DNA of 20,000 bases from Monoplex corrugatus (GCA_030674185.1 CM060305.1:168540236-168560235); one strand, 5' to 3'. Positions 7,279 to 16,368 are shown, counted from the first letter of the stretch. Translations and numbers: made by a program. The notes: a model not told the origin generated them from the sequence alone.

Positions 7279-7997
7279 ACAGAGATCGACAAGAGGATCG
7301 GGAAGGCAGCCACAACACGAGCTCTCCTCACACAAAGGATGTGGACAAATCCCAAGCTGACCACGAAGACAAAGATGGCTGTATTCAATGCCAGTGTCCT
7401 CAGCACCTTGCTGTATGGCAGTGAGGCGTGGACCACACATGCTCATCAGGAGAAAAGGCTCAATACCTTCCACCTGAGAGCATACGGTGCATACTCGGCA
7501 CTTCCTGGCAAGACAAGGTGACCAACACTGAAGTCCTGGCCGCGCTGGCCTCCCAACCAATGCATACCATGCTGAGACAGCGTCGGTTGCACTGGCTGGG
7601 CCACGTTCGCCGCATGGAAGATGGTCGCATCCCAAAAGATATCCTTTATGGTGAGCTTGCCACAGGGCAGAGAAACACTGGCCGCCCACAGCTGAGATAC
7701 AAAGACGTTTACAAACGTGACATGAAGGCGCTTGAGATCAACACTGAGTCCTGGGAAGACCTCGCAGACGACCGCAACAGCTGGAAAAGCACTCTCAAGA
7801 AACAGCTGCGGATTGGTGAGGACAAACTGTCAGCTGCTGCAGCATAAAAGCGAGCTCGCAGAAAAGGGACGACAGCCAACAGACCAGCATCAGCATACAC
7901 ATGCGACCGCTGCGACAGAGACTGCCTCTCTCGCATTGGTCTCTACAGTCACAGGCGACGCTGCTTGGACCAAGCAGACAGCCCAACTAGACATTAG
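7276..7997 (+). pseudogene. LINE polyprotein C-terminus with terminal C2HC finger, frameshift and internal stop
   Basis: The first frame reads NTEIDKRIGKAATTRALLTQ, KMAVFNASVLSTLLYGSEAW and EKRLNTFHLR. A shift near 7483 leads to IRCILGTSWQDKV, MLRQRRLHWLGHVRRMEDGR and GRPQLRYKDVYKRDMKAL. An in-frame TAA at 7845-7847 interrupts it. Beyond, the same frame gives YTCDRCDRDCLSRIGLYSH followed by RRRC, a CX2CX12HX3C finger, and stops at 7995-7997. This order (thumb-like region, GRP...RYKD block, terminal zinc finger) is that of a widespread LINE family often mis-annotated as endonuclease-reverse transcriptase proteins in invertebrate genomes. RT catalytic blocks are absent. Confidence 0.8.
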
Positions 7998-8051
7998 AAC
8001 GGATGTACTTTATCCATGGTCAGCCATGACCGAAGGAGGCCTACATACATA
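7279..8051 (+). mobile_element. 5'-truncated LINE inserted in a SINE
   Basis: Coding sequence runs up to about 7997, then a short 3' part ends in ACAT repeats (about 8041-8054). The 5' junction falls within AAC, shared by the SINE flank and the LINE (microhomology), which is usual for 5'-truncated insertions. Confidence 0.75.
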
Positions 8052-8122
8052 CATGTCTTCACACACGCTGACCTGGAAGACAGGAAAAATCTCCACCCTT
8101 TACCTACCTGGCAGGATTGAAC
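8052..8122. repeat. 71-bp direct repeat flanking a LINE, right copy
   Basis: Partner of 7208-7278, offset by 844 bp. It also forms the body of the SINE on this side. Confidence 0.85.
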
Positions 8123-8180
8123 CCCAGACCCTCCCATTGGAAGTCTGACGTCCTACCCGTTAGACTATCGCGCCCGTCTG
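8052..8180 (-). mobile_element. tRNA-derived SINE, head part
   Basis: On the minus strand the element starts near 8178 with GACGGGCGCGATAGTCTAAC. The A box is TAGTCTAACGG (perfect against TRGYNNANNGG) and the B box is GGTTCAATCC. The tRNA-like head of about 65 nt is followed by the body GGTAAAGGGTGGAGATTTTT. The same head and body order occurs at 16664-16816. The remainder lies at 7165-7207 beyond the LINE insertion. Confidence 0.8.
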
Positions 8181-8370
8181 GACTGAGGTACATTCAAGTA
8201 CAGTAAACATTAACAAGTTTGGACCATCCCCTACCACGGTTAAGTACAGGACAATTCTAGACCATAGGCCTACTTACGCAGTCACAATTACTTGTTGATA
8301 AGAAACAGGAATCCATGGGGGTTAAGTACTCATCCCCAAACAGTAGAGACATCCTGGCTGAAAAACCTTC

Positions 8371-8385
8371 ACAGACACAGACACA

Positions 8386-8456
<71 letters not shown>

Positions 8457-8515
8457 CACAGACACAGACACAGACACAGACACAGACACAGACACAGACA
8501 CAGACAAACACACAC
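8371..8515. repeat. Compound (CA)n / (CAGACA)n microsatellite
   Basis: ACAGAC hexamer-like units flank a long CA core on both sides, giving a roughly symmetric pattern of CAGACA, CA, CAGACA. Long frames through it are simple repeats (His-Thr, Cys-Val) and not genes. Confidence 0.97.
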
Positions 8516-8670
8516 CCGCCCCAGTGCTAATGTTACATACATTTCAAAATTTTAAAGGAAGGAGTCGGGGCAGAGGGTGGAGTTTGTAGTTTATTCAAGA
8601 CGGAATCATCGCACTCGAACAAGTCCATATACGCTCCACTCAAATCTGTAAGCGATTATCCAGCACATAC

Positions 8671-8779
8671 CTGCAGAAAGCTGGTGGATAGGATGAGGAA
8701 GTCAAAGGGTTAAGTTTTTGTTTTGCTAGCGTCGTTGACAATGCAGGATGCTGACGGACATGGTGCGGGAATCAAAGGG
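8671..8779. mobile_element. Nested-palindrome MITE, half copy starting exactly at the palindrome centre
   Basis: 109 bp from CTGCAG to GGG, followed by TTAA (8780-8783). It aligns base for base in length with 19775-19883, the right half of the full copy. The left half is absent, replaced by unrelated sequence ending CAGCACATAC. Confidence 0.8.
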
Positions 8780-8821
8780 TTAATCAAAGGAGTCAGCCAG
8801 CCCGAGAAAGACATGGTCCAC

Positions 8822-8870
8822 ATTAGAATTGAACCCATAGCCTCTGTATTAGGCGCCTGGTGCTCTAAGT
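8822..8870 (-). other. Degenerate tRNA-like fragment
   Basis: Minus strand: TAGAGCACCAGG (8856-8867) resembles a D-arm/A box. GGGTTCAATTCT (about 8825-8836) resembles a B box, about 30 nt later. The spacing is shorter than in a functional tRNA and no clean anticodon arm is seen, so this is at most a SINE or tRNA remnant. Confidence 0.35.
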
Positions 8871-8872
8871 TT

Positions 8873-8935
8873 CAGTTTCTCAAAATGACGTCTCCACGCT
8901 CGGAATGAATTCCATATAGACTCTATGCAAAGCGT
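8873..8935. repeat. Flanking repeat shared with 19930-19990
   Basis: CAGTTT, then AATGACGTCTCC.CGCTCGGAAT and ATTCCATATAGA match CAGTTTGCC, AATGGCGTCCCCGCTCTCGAAA and ATTCCATATACA near the right window edge. Both lie about 100 bp downstream of a MITE copy, so the MITEs sit within copies of a larger repeat. Confidence 0.55.
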
Positions 8936-9062
8936 CACAGGTGCCAAGTGAATGGTAATGATGGCACAAGCCTTTAAGCCTGAACATAAACCCATGAGCT
9001 GGCCAGGTCCTGAGGTCCTACCTAGCCTATGTTTTATCTAGTCTATATTTTTGTATACTTAG

Positions 9063-10092
9063 TATTGTGTCATTGGAATAATCTTGGTTACATATAAATG
9101 ACAGAACAATATTGTATCAAACTATCACTGGAACAATCTCGGTTACATGTAAATGACAGAACTATATTGTATCAATCTATCACTGGAACAATCTTGGTTA
9201 CATGTAAATGACAGAACTATATTGTATCAATGTATCATTGGAACAATCTTGGTTACGTGTAAATGACAGAACTATATTGTAACAATGTATCACTGGAACA
9301 ATCTTGGTTACATGTAAATGACAGAACTATATTGTATCAATCTATCACTGGAACAATCTTGGTTACATGTAAATGACAGAACTATATTGTATCAATCTAT
9401 CACTGGAACAATCTTGGTTACATGTAAATGACAGAACTATATTGTAACAATGTATCACTGGAACAATCTTGGTTACATGTAAATGACAGAACTATATTGT
9501 ATCAAACTATCACTGGAACAATCTTGGTTACATGTAAATGACAGAACTATATTGTAACAATGTATCACTGGAACAATCTTGGTTACATGTAAATGACAGA
9601 ACTATATTGTATCAATGTATCATTGGAACAATCTTGGTTACATGTAAATGACAGAACTATATTGTATCAATGTATCACTGGAACAATCTTGGTTACATGT
9701 AAATGACAGAACTATATTGTATCAATGTATCATTGGAACAATCTTGGTTACATGTAAATGACAGAACTATATTGTAACAATCTATCACTGGAACAATCTT
9801 GGTTACATGTAAATGACAGAACTATATTGTATCAATGTATCACTGGAACAATCTTGGTTATATGTAAATGACAGAACCATATTGTATCAATGTATCACTG
9901 GAACAATCTTGGTTATATGTAAATGACAGAACCATATTGTATCAATCTATCACTGGCACAATCTTGGTTACATGTAAATGACAGAACCATATTGTAACAA
10001 TCTATCACTGGAACAATCTCGGTTACATGTAAATGAACAGAACCATATTGTAACAATCTATCACTGGAACAATCTTGGTTACGTGTAAATGA
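9063..10092. repeat. Minisatellite, 55-bp unit, about 19 copies
   Basis: The unit contains GGAACAATCTTGGTTACATG, then TAAATGACAGAACTATATTG and TATCAATCTATCACT. The 55-bp spacing is constant apart from a one-base insertion near 10034. Variation is low: mainly GTATCAA/GTAACAA and CTATCAC/GTATCAT choices, in no simple alternation. Internal copies are most alike and the edges most diverged, the usual pattern of unequal exchange. Confidence 0.97.
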
Positions 10093-10159
10093 TCTAATGG
10101 GCCATACGAAAAGGAGGAAGAAGAAGAAAAAAACAACAACAACCAGCACGGACACGATC

Positions 10160-12495
10160 GTGACGATAATGATGGAAGCTGACGATGTCGATAACGAAAG
10201 ACAGAGGTAGGCTCATGAGATAGAGAAGTCTGACGATGATGATAACAACAATCAATAGTAAGTAGGCTCATGAGATAGAGAAGACTGACGATGATGATAA
10301 CGACAATCAATAGTAAGTAGGCTCATGAGATAGAGAAGACTGACGATGACGATAACGACAATCAATAGTAAGTAGGCTCATGAGATAGAGAAGACTGACG
10401 ATGATGATAACGACAATCAATAGTAAGTAGGCTCATGAGATAGAGAAGACTGACGATGATGATAACAACAATCAATAGTAAGTAGGCTCATGAGATAGAG
10501 AAGACTGACGATGATGATAACGACAATCAATAGTAAGTAGGATCATGAGATAGAGAAGTCTGACGATGATGATAACAACAATCAATGGTAAGTAGGCTCA
10601 TGAGACAAAGAAGACTGACGATGATGATAACGACAATCAATAGTAAGTAGGCTCATGAGACAAAGAAGACTGACGATGATGATAACGACAATCAATAGTA
10701 AGTAGGATCATGAGATAGAGAAGTCTGACGATGATGATAACGACAATCAATAGTAAGTAGGCTCATGAGACAAAGAAGACTGACGATGATGATAACGACA
10801 ATCAATAGTAAGTAGGATCATGAGATAGAGATGTCTGACGATGATGATAACGACAATCAATGGTAAGTAGGCTCATGAGACAAAGAAGACTGACGATGAT
10901 GATAACGACAATCAATAGTAAGTAGGATCATGAGATAGAGATGTCTGACGATGATGATAACGACAATCAATAGTAAGTAGGATCATGAGATAGAGAAGAC
11001 TGACGATGTCGATAACGACAATCAATAGTAAGTAGGATCATGAGATAGAGAAGACTGACGATGTCGATAACGACAATCAATAGTAAGTAGGATCATGAGA
11101 TAGAGAAGACTGACGATGACGATAACGACAATCAACAGTAAGTAGGATCATGAGATAGAGAAGACTGACGATGATGATAACGACAATCAATAGTAAGTAG
11201 GATCATGAGATAGATCTAGAAAAGACTAACGATGATGATAACGACAATCAATAGTAAGTAGGATCATGAGACAAAGAAGACTGACGATGACGATAACAAC
11301 AATCAATAGTAAGTAGGATCATGAGATAGAGAAGACTGACGATGACGGTAACGACAATCAATAGTAAGTAGGATCATGAGATAGAGAAGACTGACGATGA
11401 CGATAACGACAATCAACAGTAAGTAGGATCATGAGATAGAGAAGACTGACGATGATGATAACGGCAATCAATAGTAAGTAGGATCATGAGATAGATCTAG
11501 AAAAGACTGACGATGATGATAACGACAATCAACAGTAAGTAGGATCATGAGATAGAGAAGACTGACGATGATGATAACGACAATCAATAGTAAGTAGGAT
11601 CATGAGATAAAGAAGACTGACGATGACGATAACGACAATCAATAGTAAGTAGGATCATGAGATAGAGAAGACTGACGATGACGATAACAACAATCAATAG
11701 TAAGTAGGATCATGAGATAGAGAAGACTGACGATGACGATAACAACAATCAATGGTAAGTAGGATCATGAGATAGAGAAGACTGACGATGATGATAACGA
11801 CAATCAATAGTAAGTAGGATCATGAGATAGATCTAGAAAAGACTAACGATGATGATAACGACAATCAATAGTAAGTAGGATCATGAGATAGAGAAGACTG
11901 ACGATGATGATAACGACAATCAACAGTAAGTAGGATCATGAGATAGAGAAGACTGACGATGATGATAACGACAATCAATAATAAGTAGGATCATGAGATA
12001 GAGAAGACTGACGATGATGATAACGACAATCAACAGTAAGCAGGATCATGAGACAAAGAAGACTGACGATGATGATAACGACAATCAACAGTAAGTAGGA
12101 TCATGAGATAGAGAAGACTGACGATGACGATAACGACAATCAATAGTAAGTAGGATCATGAGATAGAGAAGACTGACGATGACGATAACGACAATCAATA
12201 GTAAGTAGGATCATGAGATAGAGAAGACTGACGATGACGATAACGACAATCAATAGTAAGTAGGATCATGAGATAGAGAAGACTGACGATGATGATAACG
12301 ACAATCAACAGTAAGTAGGATCATGAGATAGAAAAGACTAACGATGATGATAACGACAATCAATAGTAAGTAGGATCATGAGACAGAGAAAACTGACGAT
12401 GACGATAACAAAAATCAACAGTAAGGCTTCATGAGACAGAGAAAACTGACGATGGCGATAACAAAAATCAACAGTAGGCTTCATGAGACAGATAA
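10160..12495. repeat. Minisatellite, 55-bp unit, about 42 copies
   Basis: The unit contains GTAGGATCATGAGATAGAGA, then AGACTGACGATGATGATAAC and GACAATCAATAGTAA. Left copies have GGCTCATGAG, then GGATCATGAG takes over. Sub-variants use ACAAAG for ATAGAG, GACGAT for GATGAT, and AACAGTAA for AATAGTAA. Three copies (from 11211, 11492 and 11828) carry a 6-bp enlargement with TAGATCTAGA. First and last units are degenerate. Frames within it are short and lack recognisable domains. Confidence 0.97.
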
Positions 12496-12741
12496 CACCA
12501 AACCAATCGATAACACACTGTCTCCTATTCCTTGGCTGAAACTGAAAGCAGTTTTGTCCGACAACTGACGGTGACATTTCATTGGACAAAAACAGTGTCA
12601 CCGTACCTATCAACAAACCCACAGCCGAAGAACGAAAAGACGGCGGTGGGGAGGTCGGGAGGGATTGTGCCTATACAATAGAATCAAAACGCCACGATCT
12701 GAAGCTGTTGAAATTGAAACCAAAAAGGCAAAAGGTTTCCC

Positions 12742-12742
<1 letters not shown>
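12496..12742. other. Unassigned spacer with interlocked short inverted repeats
   Basis: No gene is recognised. TTTTGTCC (12552-12559) is complementary to GGACAAAA (12584-12591), and ACGGTGACA (12568-12576) to TGTCACCGT (12596-12604). The two pairs cross each other rather than nest. Confidence 0.5.
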
Positions 12743-12798
<56 letters not shown>

Positions 12799-12818
12799 AG
12801 AGAGAGAGAGAGAGAGAG
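12743..12818. repeat. (GA)n microsatellite
   Basis: About 76 bp of AG/GA, with two interruptions near 12790-12800, immediately upstream of the promoter-like region. GA tracts near promoters are common in animals, but here it may be only simple sequence. Confidence 0.96.
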
Positions 12819-12884
12819 CTTAAACAGGATGGGGAAGAGAAAAATCAATCAATTCTCCTTTCCCTCGCTCTGTTTCGTTGCGGC

Positions 12885-12975
12885 AATGAGTGGGCGGAGC
12901 TTAGCCGGTGAAGCCACGCCTTTAAAGTTTCGTCCAGTCTCTTCATTGGCTGGAAGGGGCGTGAGGCTGACAGGA
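12885..12975 (+). promoter_or_regulatory. Candidate GC-box / CCAAT-box promoter
   Basis: Within 75 bp there are GGGCGG (12892-12897), CCACGCC (12914-12920, a KLF/Sp-type box), an inverted CCAAT (ATTGG, 12945-12949) and GGGGCGTG (12956-12963). The stretch is GC-rich relative to its neighbours. It lies about 700 bp upstream of the eh1-containing exon on the same strand. This density of core promoter motifs is unusual in the window and fits a proximal promoter for that gene. Confidence 0.45.
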
Positions 12976-13675
12976 GCGGGTCTGACGAAAGGAAGGGCTG
13001 GGAAGACATAACGGAGCAGCGACATCTCCCGTCCCACTCTAGCGGGCTGTTAGTGGGCCATTATGACACCCCCTGTGTCGCAAGGGAGTGCGTGTGACTG
13101 TTGTTCCTTGAAACTTGAATGAGTGTCCCAACTCGTGTGTCGCCTTCTTCAAACTCGGGAGGAATCACACCAAAGGTGATGACTACGGGCTGTTAACGAC
13201 GCTCTTTTGACACACAGTTGAACCACTGAAGTTGTTGACTATTTCTGGATTATATTTCTTGGTCAACATCGTTACATGCCTACATTATTAACAAGTTGTG
13301 AGAGTTCGAGTATTGCTTAATTAAAGTGCACGCCTACAAGTTAAGATGTGAAAGGGGCACTTCAGTCTCCTTACAATAAACTGACGACGATTAGCGCGCT
13401 AACAACAAACTAGCCTTATCCGATCAGTGACCTTCGCTCAGTGTTTACAAAACAAAACAAATCAAAACAAAATAAAACAAAACAAAAAACAACAAAAATT
13501 AAACTGATTCTAAGTGGAAAAAAGCGGAACTTCACTTTCAGAAATTTAACAGAAAAAAAGAAACTAAAAAAGAGAGAAAGTTGAAAGAGAATTGTGTGTG
13601 GTCTCCAAAGATAGAAAAAAGATTTAAGAGATCCAGCAGCGAGTTCTGGAACCAGACAGCACCCAAACAATCGTC
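12976..13675 (+). other. Probable 5' untranslated leader / promoter-downstream region
   Basis: There is no convincing frame. The first half is mixed sequence; 13445-13600 is A-rich, with AAAAC repeats. If transcription starts near 13000, this would be a long leader or include a non-coding first exon. No clear splice pair was identified. Confidence 0.35.
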
Positions 13676-14094
13676 ATGAACATCCTAGCCACCACCTACC
13701 CCAGCGCTTACGCCAGATACGCGGGTCTCGCCGCTTTTCCCCACTACAGAGCCGCCCTACCCGGGGCGCCCTTCCCCTTCCCCGGGGTACGCCAACGTCC
13801 GTCTCCGAGCAGGTCTCTGCCCTAGACTGCTCCGTCCGGCCCCCAAGATTCCAAGACCCTTCCATGCAGCACCAGCATCAACATCAGCATCAACATCAAC
13901 ATCAACATCGAAACCATTTCGCTGATGTGAGTTTCTCCGTGGAGAGGATTCTGGCAGCCACCGCCGCCCAGGCGGGTTCGGACAGACAGGGTGCTGGCAC
14001 CATCTCTCCGGAGCTGGGCGGAATATGCACTGACCCCTCGGCCATCGGGGTGGCGGGGATGCTGGCAGGAATCAATGTGGTGATGTTTGTGTAG
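13676..14094 (+). CDS. First exon of a probable transcription factor with an eh1 repression motif; one frame break
   Basis: From the ATG at 13676 the frame reads MNILATTYPSAYARYAGLAA, then FPHYRAALPGAPFPFPG, and ends at TAG 13823-13825. The neighbouring frame, open from about 13585, continues from about 13790 with YANVSEQVSALD and a histidine-glutamine run (13864-13905). It then reads FADVSFSVERILAATAAQ (13918-13971) and stops at 14092-14094. SFSVERILAA is a good eh1 motif, the Groucho/TLE-binding peptide near the N-terminus of many homeobox, Fox and T-box repressors; the closest I know are Not-, Goosecoid- and Msx-type. A one-base loss in the GGGG at 13790-13793 would join the two frames, so either it is a pseudogene or a base is missing in the assembly. 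The DNA-binding domain is not in the window and would lie in later exons. GTGAGT at 13927 is a possible donor but would cut the motif. Confidence 0.45.
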
Positions 14095-14147
14095 ACTAAT
14101 GGCTGGAGTGGGAACTGGTCAGTGACACAGAGAGAGAAAGAATGATA

Positions 14148-15190
14148 CGTTATGCAGTAGATTACTTTATGCAGTAGGTATTTTGATTACTTTATGCTGT
14201 AGATCTTTTGATTACTTTATGCAGTAGGTATTTTGATTATTTTATGCAGTAGATCTTTTGATTACTTTATGCAGGAGGTCTTTTGATTATTTTATGCAGT
14301 AGAACCTTCGATTATTTTATGCTGTATGTCTTTTGATTATGCTGTAGATCTTTTGATTATTTTATGGAGTAGATCTTTTGATTACTTTATGCAGTAGATC
14401 TGTTGATTACTTTATGCAGTAGATCTGTTGATTACTTTATGCAGTAGATCTGTTGATTATTTTATGCAGTAGATCTGTTGATTACTTTATGCAGTAGATC
14501 TTTTGATTACTTTATGCAGTAGATCTGTTGATTACTTTATGCAGTAGATCTGTTGATTATTTTATGCAGTAGATCTGTTGATTACTTTATGCAGTAGATC
14601 TTTTGATTACTTTATGCAGTAGATCTGTTGATTACTTTATGCAGTAGATCTGTTGATTGCTTTATGCAATAGGTCTTTTGATTACTTTATGCAGTACATC
14701 TTTTCAGTACTTCATGGATCTTTTGATTATTTTATGCTGTATGTCTTTTGATTATGCTGTAGATCTGTTGATTACTTTATGCAGTAGATCTTTTGATTAC
14801 TTTATGCAGTAGATCTGTTGATTACTTTATGCAGTAGATCTGTTGATTACTTTATGCAGTAGATCTGTTGATTGCTTTATGCAATAGGTCTTTTGATTAC
14901 TTTATGCAGTACATCTTTTCAGTACTTCATGGATCTTTTGATTATTTTATGCAGTAGATCTTTTGATTATGCAGTAGATCTTTTGATTATGCAGTAGGTC
15001 TTTTGATTATGCTGTAGATCTTTTGATTATGCAGTAGGTCTTTTGATTACTTTATGCTGTAGATCTTCTGATTACTTTATGCAGTAGGTCTTTGAGCGCT
15101 TTATGCAGTAGATCTGTTGAGTTCTTTATGCAGTACATCTTTTCAGTACTTCATGGATCTTTTGACTACTTTATGTAGTACATCTGTTGA
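14148..15190. repeat. Minisatellite, 25-bp unit, about 40 copies
   Basis: Unit: TTATGCAGTAGATCTGTTGA then TTACT. Variants have CTTTTG for CTGTTG and ATTAT for ATTAC, and some units lack CTTTATGCAG-type segments. A distinctive segment, AGTACTTCATGGATCTTTTG, occurs at 14706, 14921 and 15145, showing larger blocks of 215-224 bp duplicated inside the array. It begins about 50 bp after the stop codon of the eh1 exon frame. Confidence 0.96.
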
Positions 15191-15213
15191 TTTGTGGCTG
15201 GTTGATGGATTCA

Positions 15214-15402
15214 CCCTTTGACTGTCCGCACCCTGTCCACCGGCATCCTTCATTGTCAACCATGTTAGCAGAACAAAAACTTAAAACCCTTTGACTTTTT
15301 CATTCTATCCACCAGCTTCCTACATGAAGCTGGTGGAATGTGTGTGGGAATCAAAGGGTTAAGTTTTTTGCAGTTGGTGGATAGGGTGCAAGAGTCAAAG
15401 AG
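15214..15402. mobile_element. Nested-palindrome MITE, copy 3 (189 bp)
   Basis: CCCTTTGACTGTCCGCACCC at the left and its diverged inverted copy ending CAAAGAG at the right, with TTAA after it (15403-15406) and TTCA before it. An inner inverted repeat is centred near 15322 (CTTCCTACATGAAG). It is more diverged than the copy at 19699, so probably older. Confidence 0.72.
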
Positions 15403-15410
15403 TTAACTGC

Positions 15411-15774
15411 AGTTTGGTGGGCCTGGGATTCTTGCTTACTTTACTGTCCACTCACTATGCCAGTGGTATGTCAGGCAGCAATGAAGATTTTCCACTTCTG
15501 TCTGTTTTAGGCTTACCTTTTCATAATTGGGTGTTTCAAGTGTGTTTTCAGGGCCAAAAGGTCTCTCTGTTGGTCGTCGAAACACTGTTATTGTTATTCT
15601 TCTTGGTTGCAGTATGAAATCGTTTCTTGACCTTGCTACTCAACACGATTATCATTATAATTATTAGTATTATTGTTACTGTTATTATAATCATGGTTCT
15701 AGTGAACGGAAAACTCGGATTGTTAGGTGAGATCGCCACACTCCATTGTGGGTTTTTTTTTTTTTTTCAGTCTA
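15411..15774. other. No gene recognised; AT-rich simple sequence at 15630-15700
   Basis: A frame open on the plus strand (15414-15617) has no recognisable domain and a leucine-rich end that reflects TTATTGTTATT-type DNA. 15645-15695 is ATT/ATA-rich. A T run of 15 lies at 15753-15767. Confidence 0.5.
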
Positions 15775-15865
15775 CATTTTGGGTGGGCGTGCACACTGGG
15801 TGTTTTCTTGTGTTCAATTAACAGCCACTGACACGAGTTAAAGGATCTTTAACACGCATAATTGT
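15775..15865. repeat. Interspersed repeat fragment, related to 1027-1056
   Basis: GGGTGGGCGTGCACACTGGG, then TGTTTTCTTGTGTTC and AGTTAAAGGATCTTTAACAC. The first part matches 1027-1056. The AAAGGATCTTTAAC part resembles, from memory, the distal region of the gastropod SINE family seen at 7165 and 16664. TTAAAGGATCTTTAA is itself palindromic. Confidence 0.45.
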
Positions 15866-16001
15866 TATTATTATATTTATTGTTATTATTACTATTATCA
15901 TGGAAATGAAATTCAAACGATGCACATTGATGTAAAGAACCAAACAGGATTTCCAAAACAAGTGTGACCGCCCGCGCTGAAGCAAACAGGAACCAGCACA
16001 A

Positions 16002-16033
<32 letters not shown>
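15858..16033. repeat. ATT-rich and (AAC)n simple repeats around unassigned sequence
   Basis: TTATTATTAT-type sequence at 15862-15900 and an AAC array at 16001-16033. The roughly 100 bp between them is not recognised. Confidence 0.75.
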
Positions 16034-16054
16034 CGAAAATAAGAATCAGAACGC

Positions 16055-16368
16055 GTATTTAATACAACCAGACAAGACAAGCGCAAATTTTTGGCCAACT
16101 GGCCTTTGTCAAGCGTAGACGTAAGATCACAAATGAACAAACACCAAATACAAAAATTAGGAGAAAAAGACTGAAACTTCCCTGATGCTTCGGCCAGTGT
16201 GAGAAAAGGACTAAAATTTTTCACACTGGACGAAGCATCAAGGAAGTTTCAGTCTTTTTCTCCCAGTTTTTGTATTTGGTGTTCGTTCGTTTGTGACCTT
16301 ACGTCTACGCTTGACAAACACCAGTTGGCCGAACATTCGCGCCTGTCTTGGCTGGTTGTATTAAATAC
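16055..16368. mobile_element. Foldback element with two arms of about 150 bp
   Basis: 16055-16204 and 16217-16368 are inverted copies of each other, separated by about 12 bp. Landmarks: GTATTTAATACAACC at the left end against GGTTGTATTAAATAC at the right end; CTTGACAAA next to CCAGTTGGCC; TACGTCTACGCTTGAC; and AAGTTTCAGTCTTTTTCTCC. The arms are similar but not identical (for example CAGGGAAG against CAAGGAAG), so it is an old insertion and not an assembly hairpin. No coding sequence, and no clear target duplication seen. The type is undetermined. Confidence 0.85.

Noticed and set aside
7162..7689. Cys-rich minus-strand frame of 175 residues
   Set aside because: Shadow of the plus-strand LINE C-terminus; the cysteines are not in a known finger pattern and it overlaps the SINE.
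9913..10310. Minus-strand frames with repeated segments such as YNMVL
   Set aside because: They arise from translating minisatellite units and stop at array variants; no start context or domain.
9063..12495. Possible CRISPR array
   Set aside because: Repeats are contiguous 55-bp tandem units with no unique spacers, in a eukaryotic context.
13864..13905. His/Gln hexanucleotide run as an independent microsatellite
   Set aside because: It is a short CATCAA/CATCAG run inside the candidate exon and is better described as part of that frame.
13924..13932. Splice donor GTGAGT at 13927 ending the first exon
   Set aside because: It fits the donor consensus but would cut directly before the eh1 motif, whose continued frame is the best coding evidence here. 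Not excluded.
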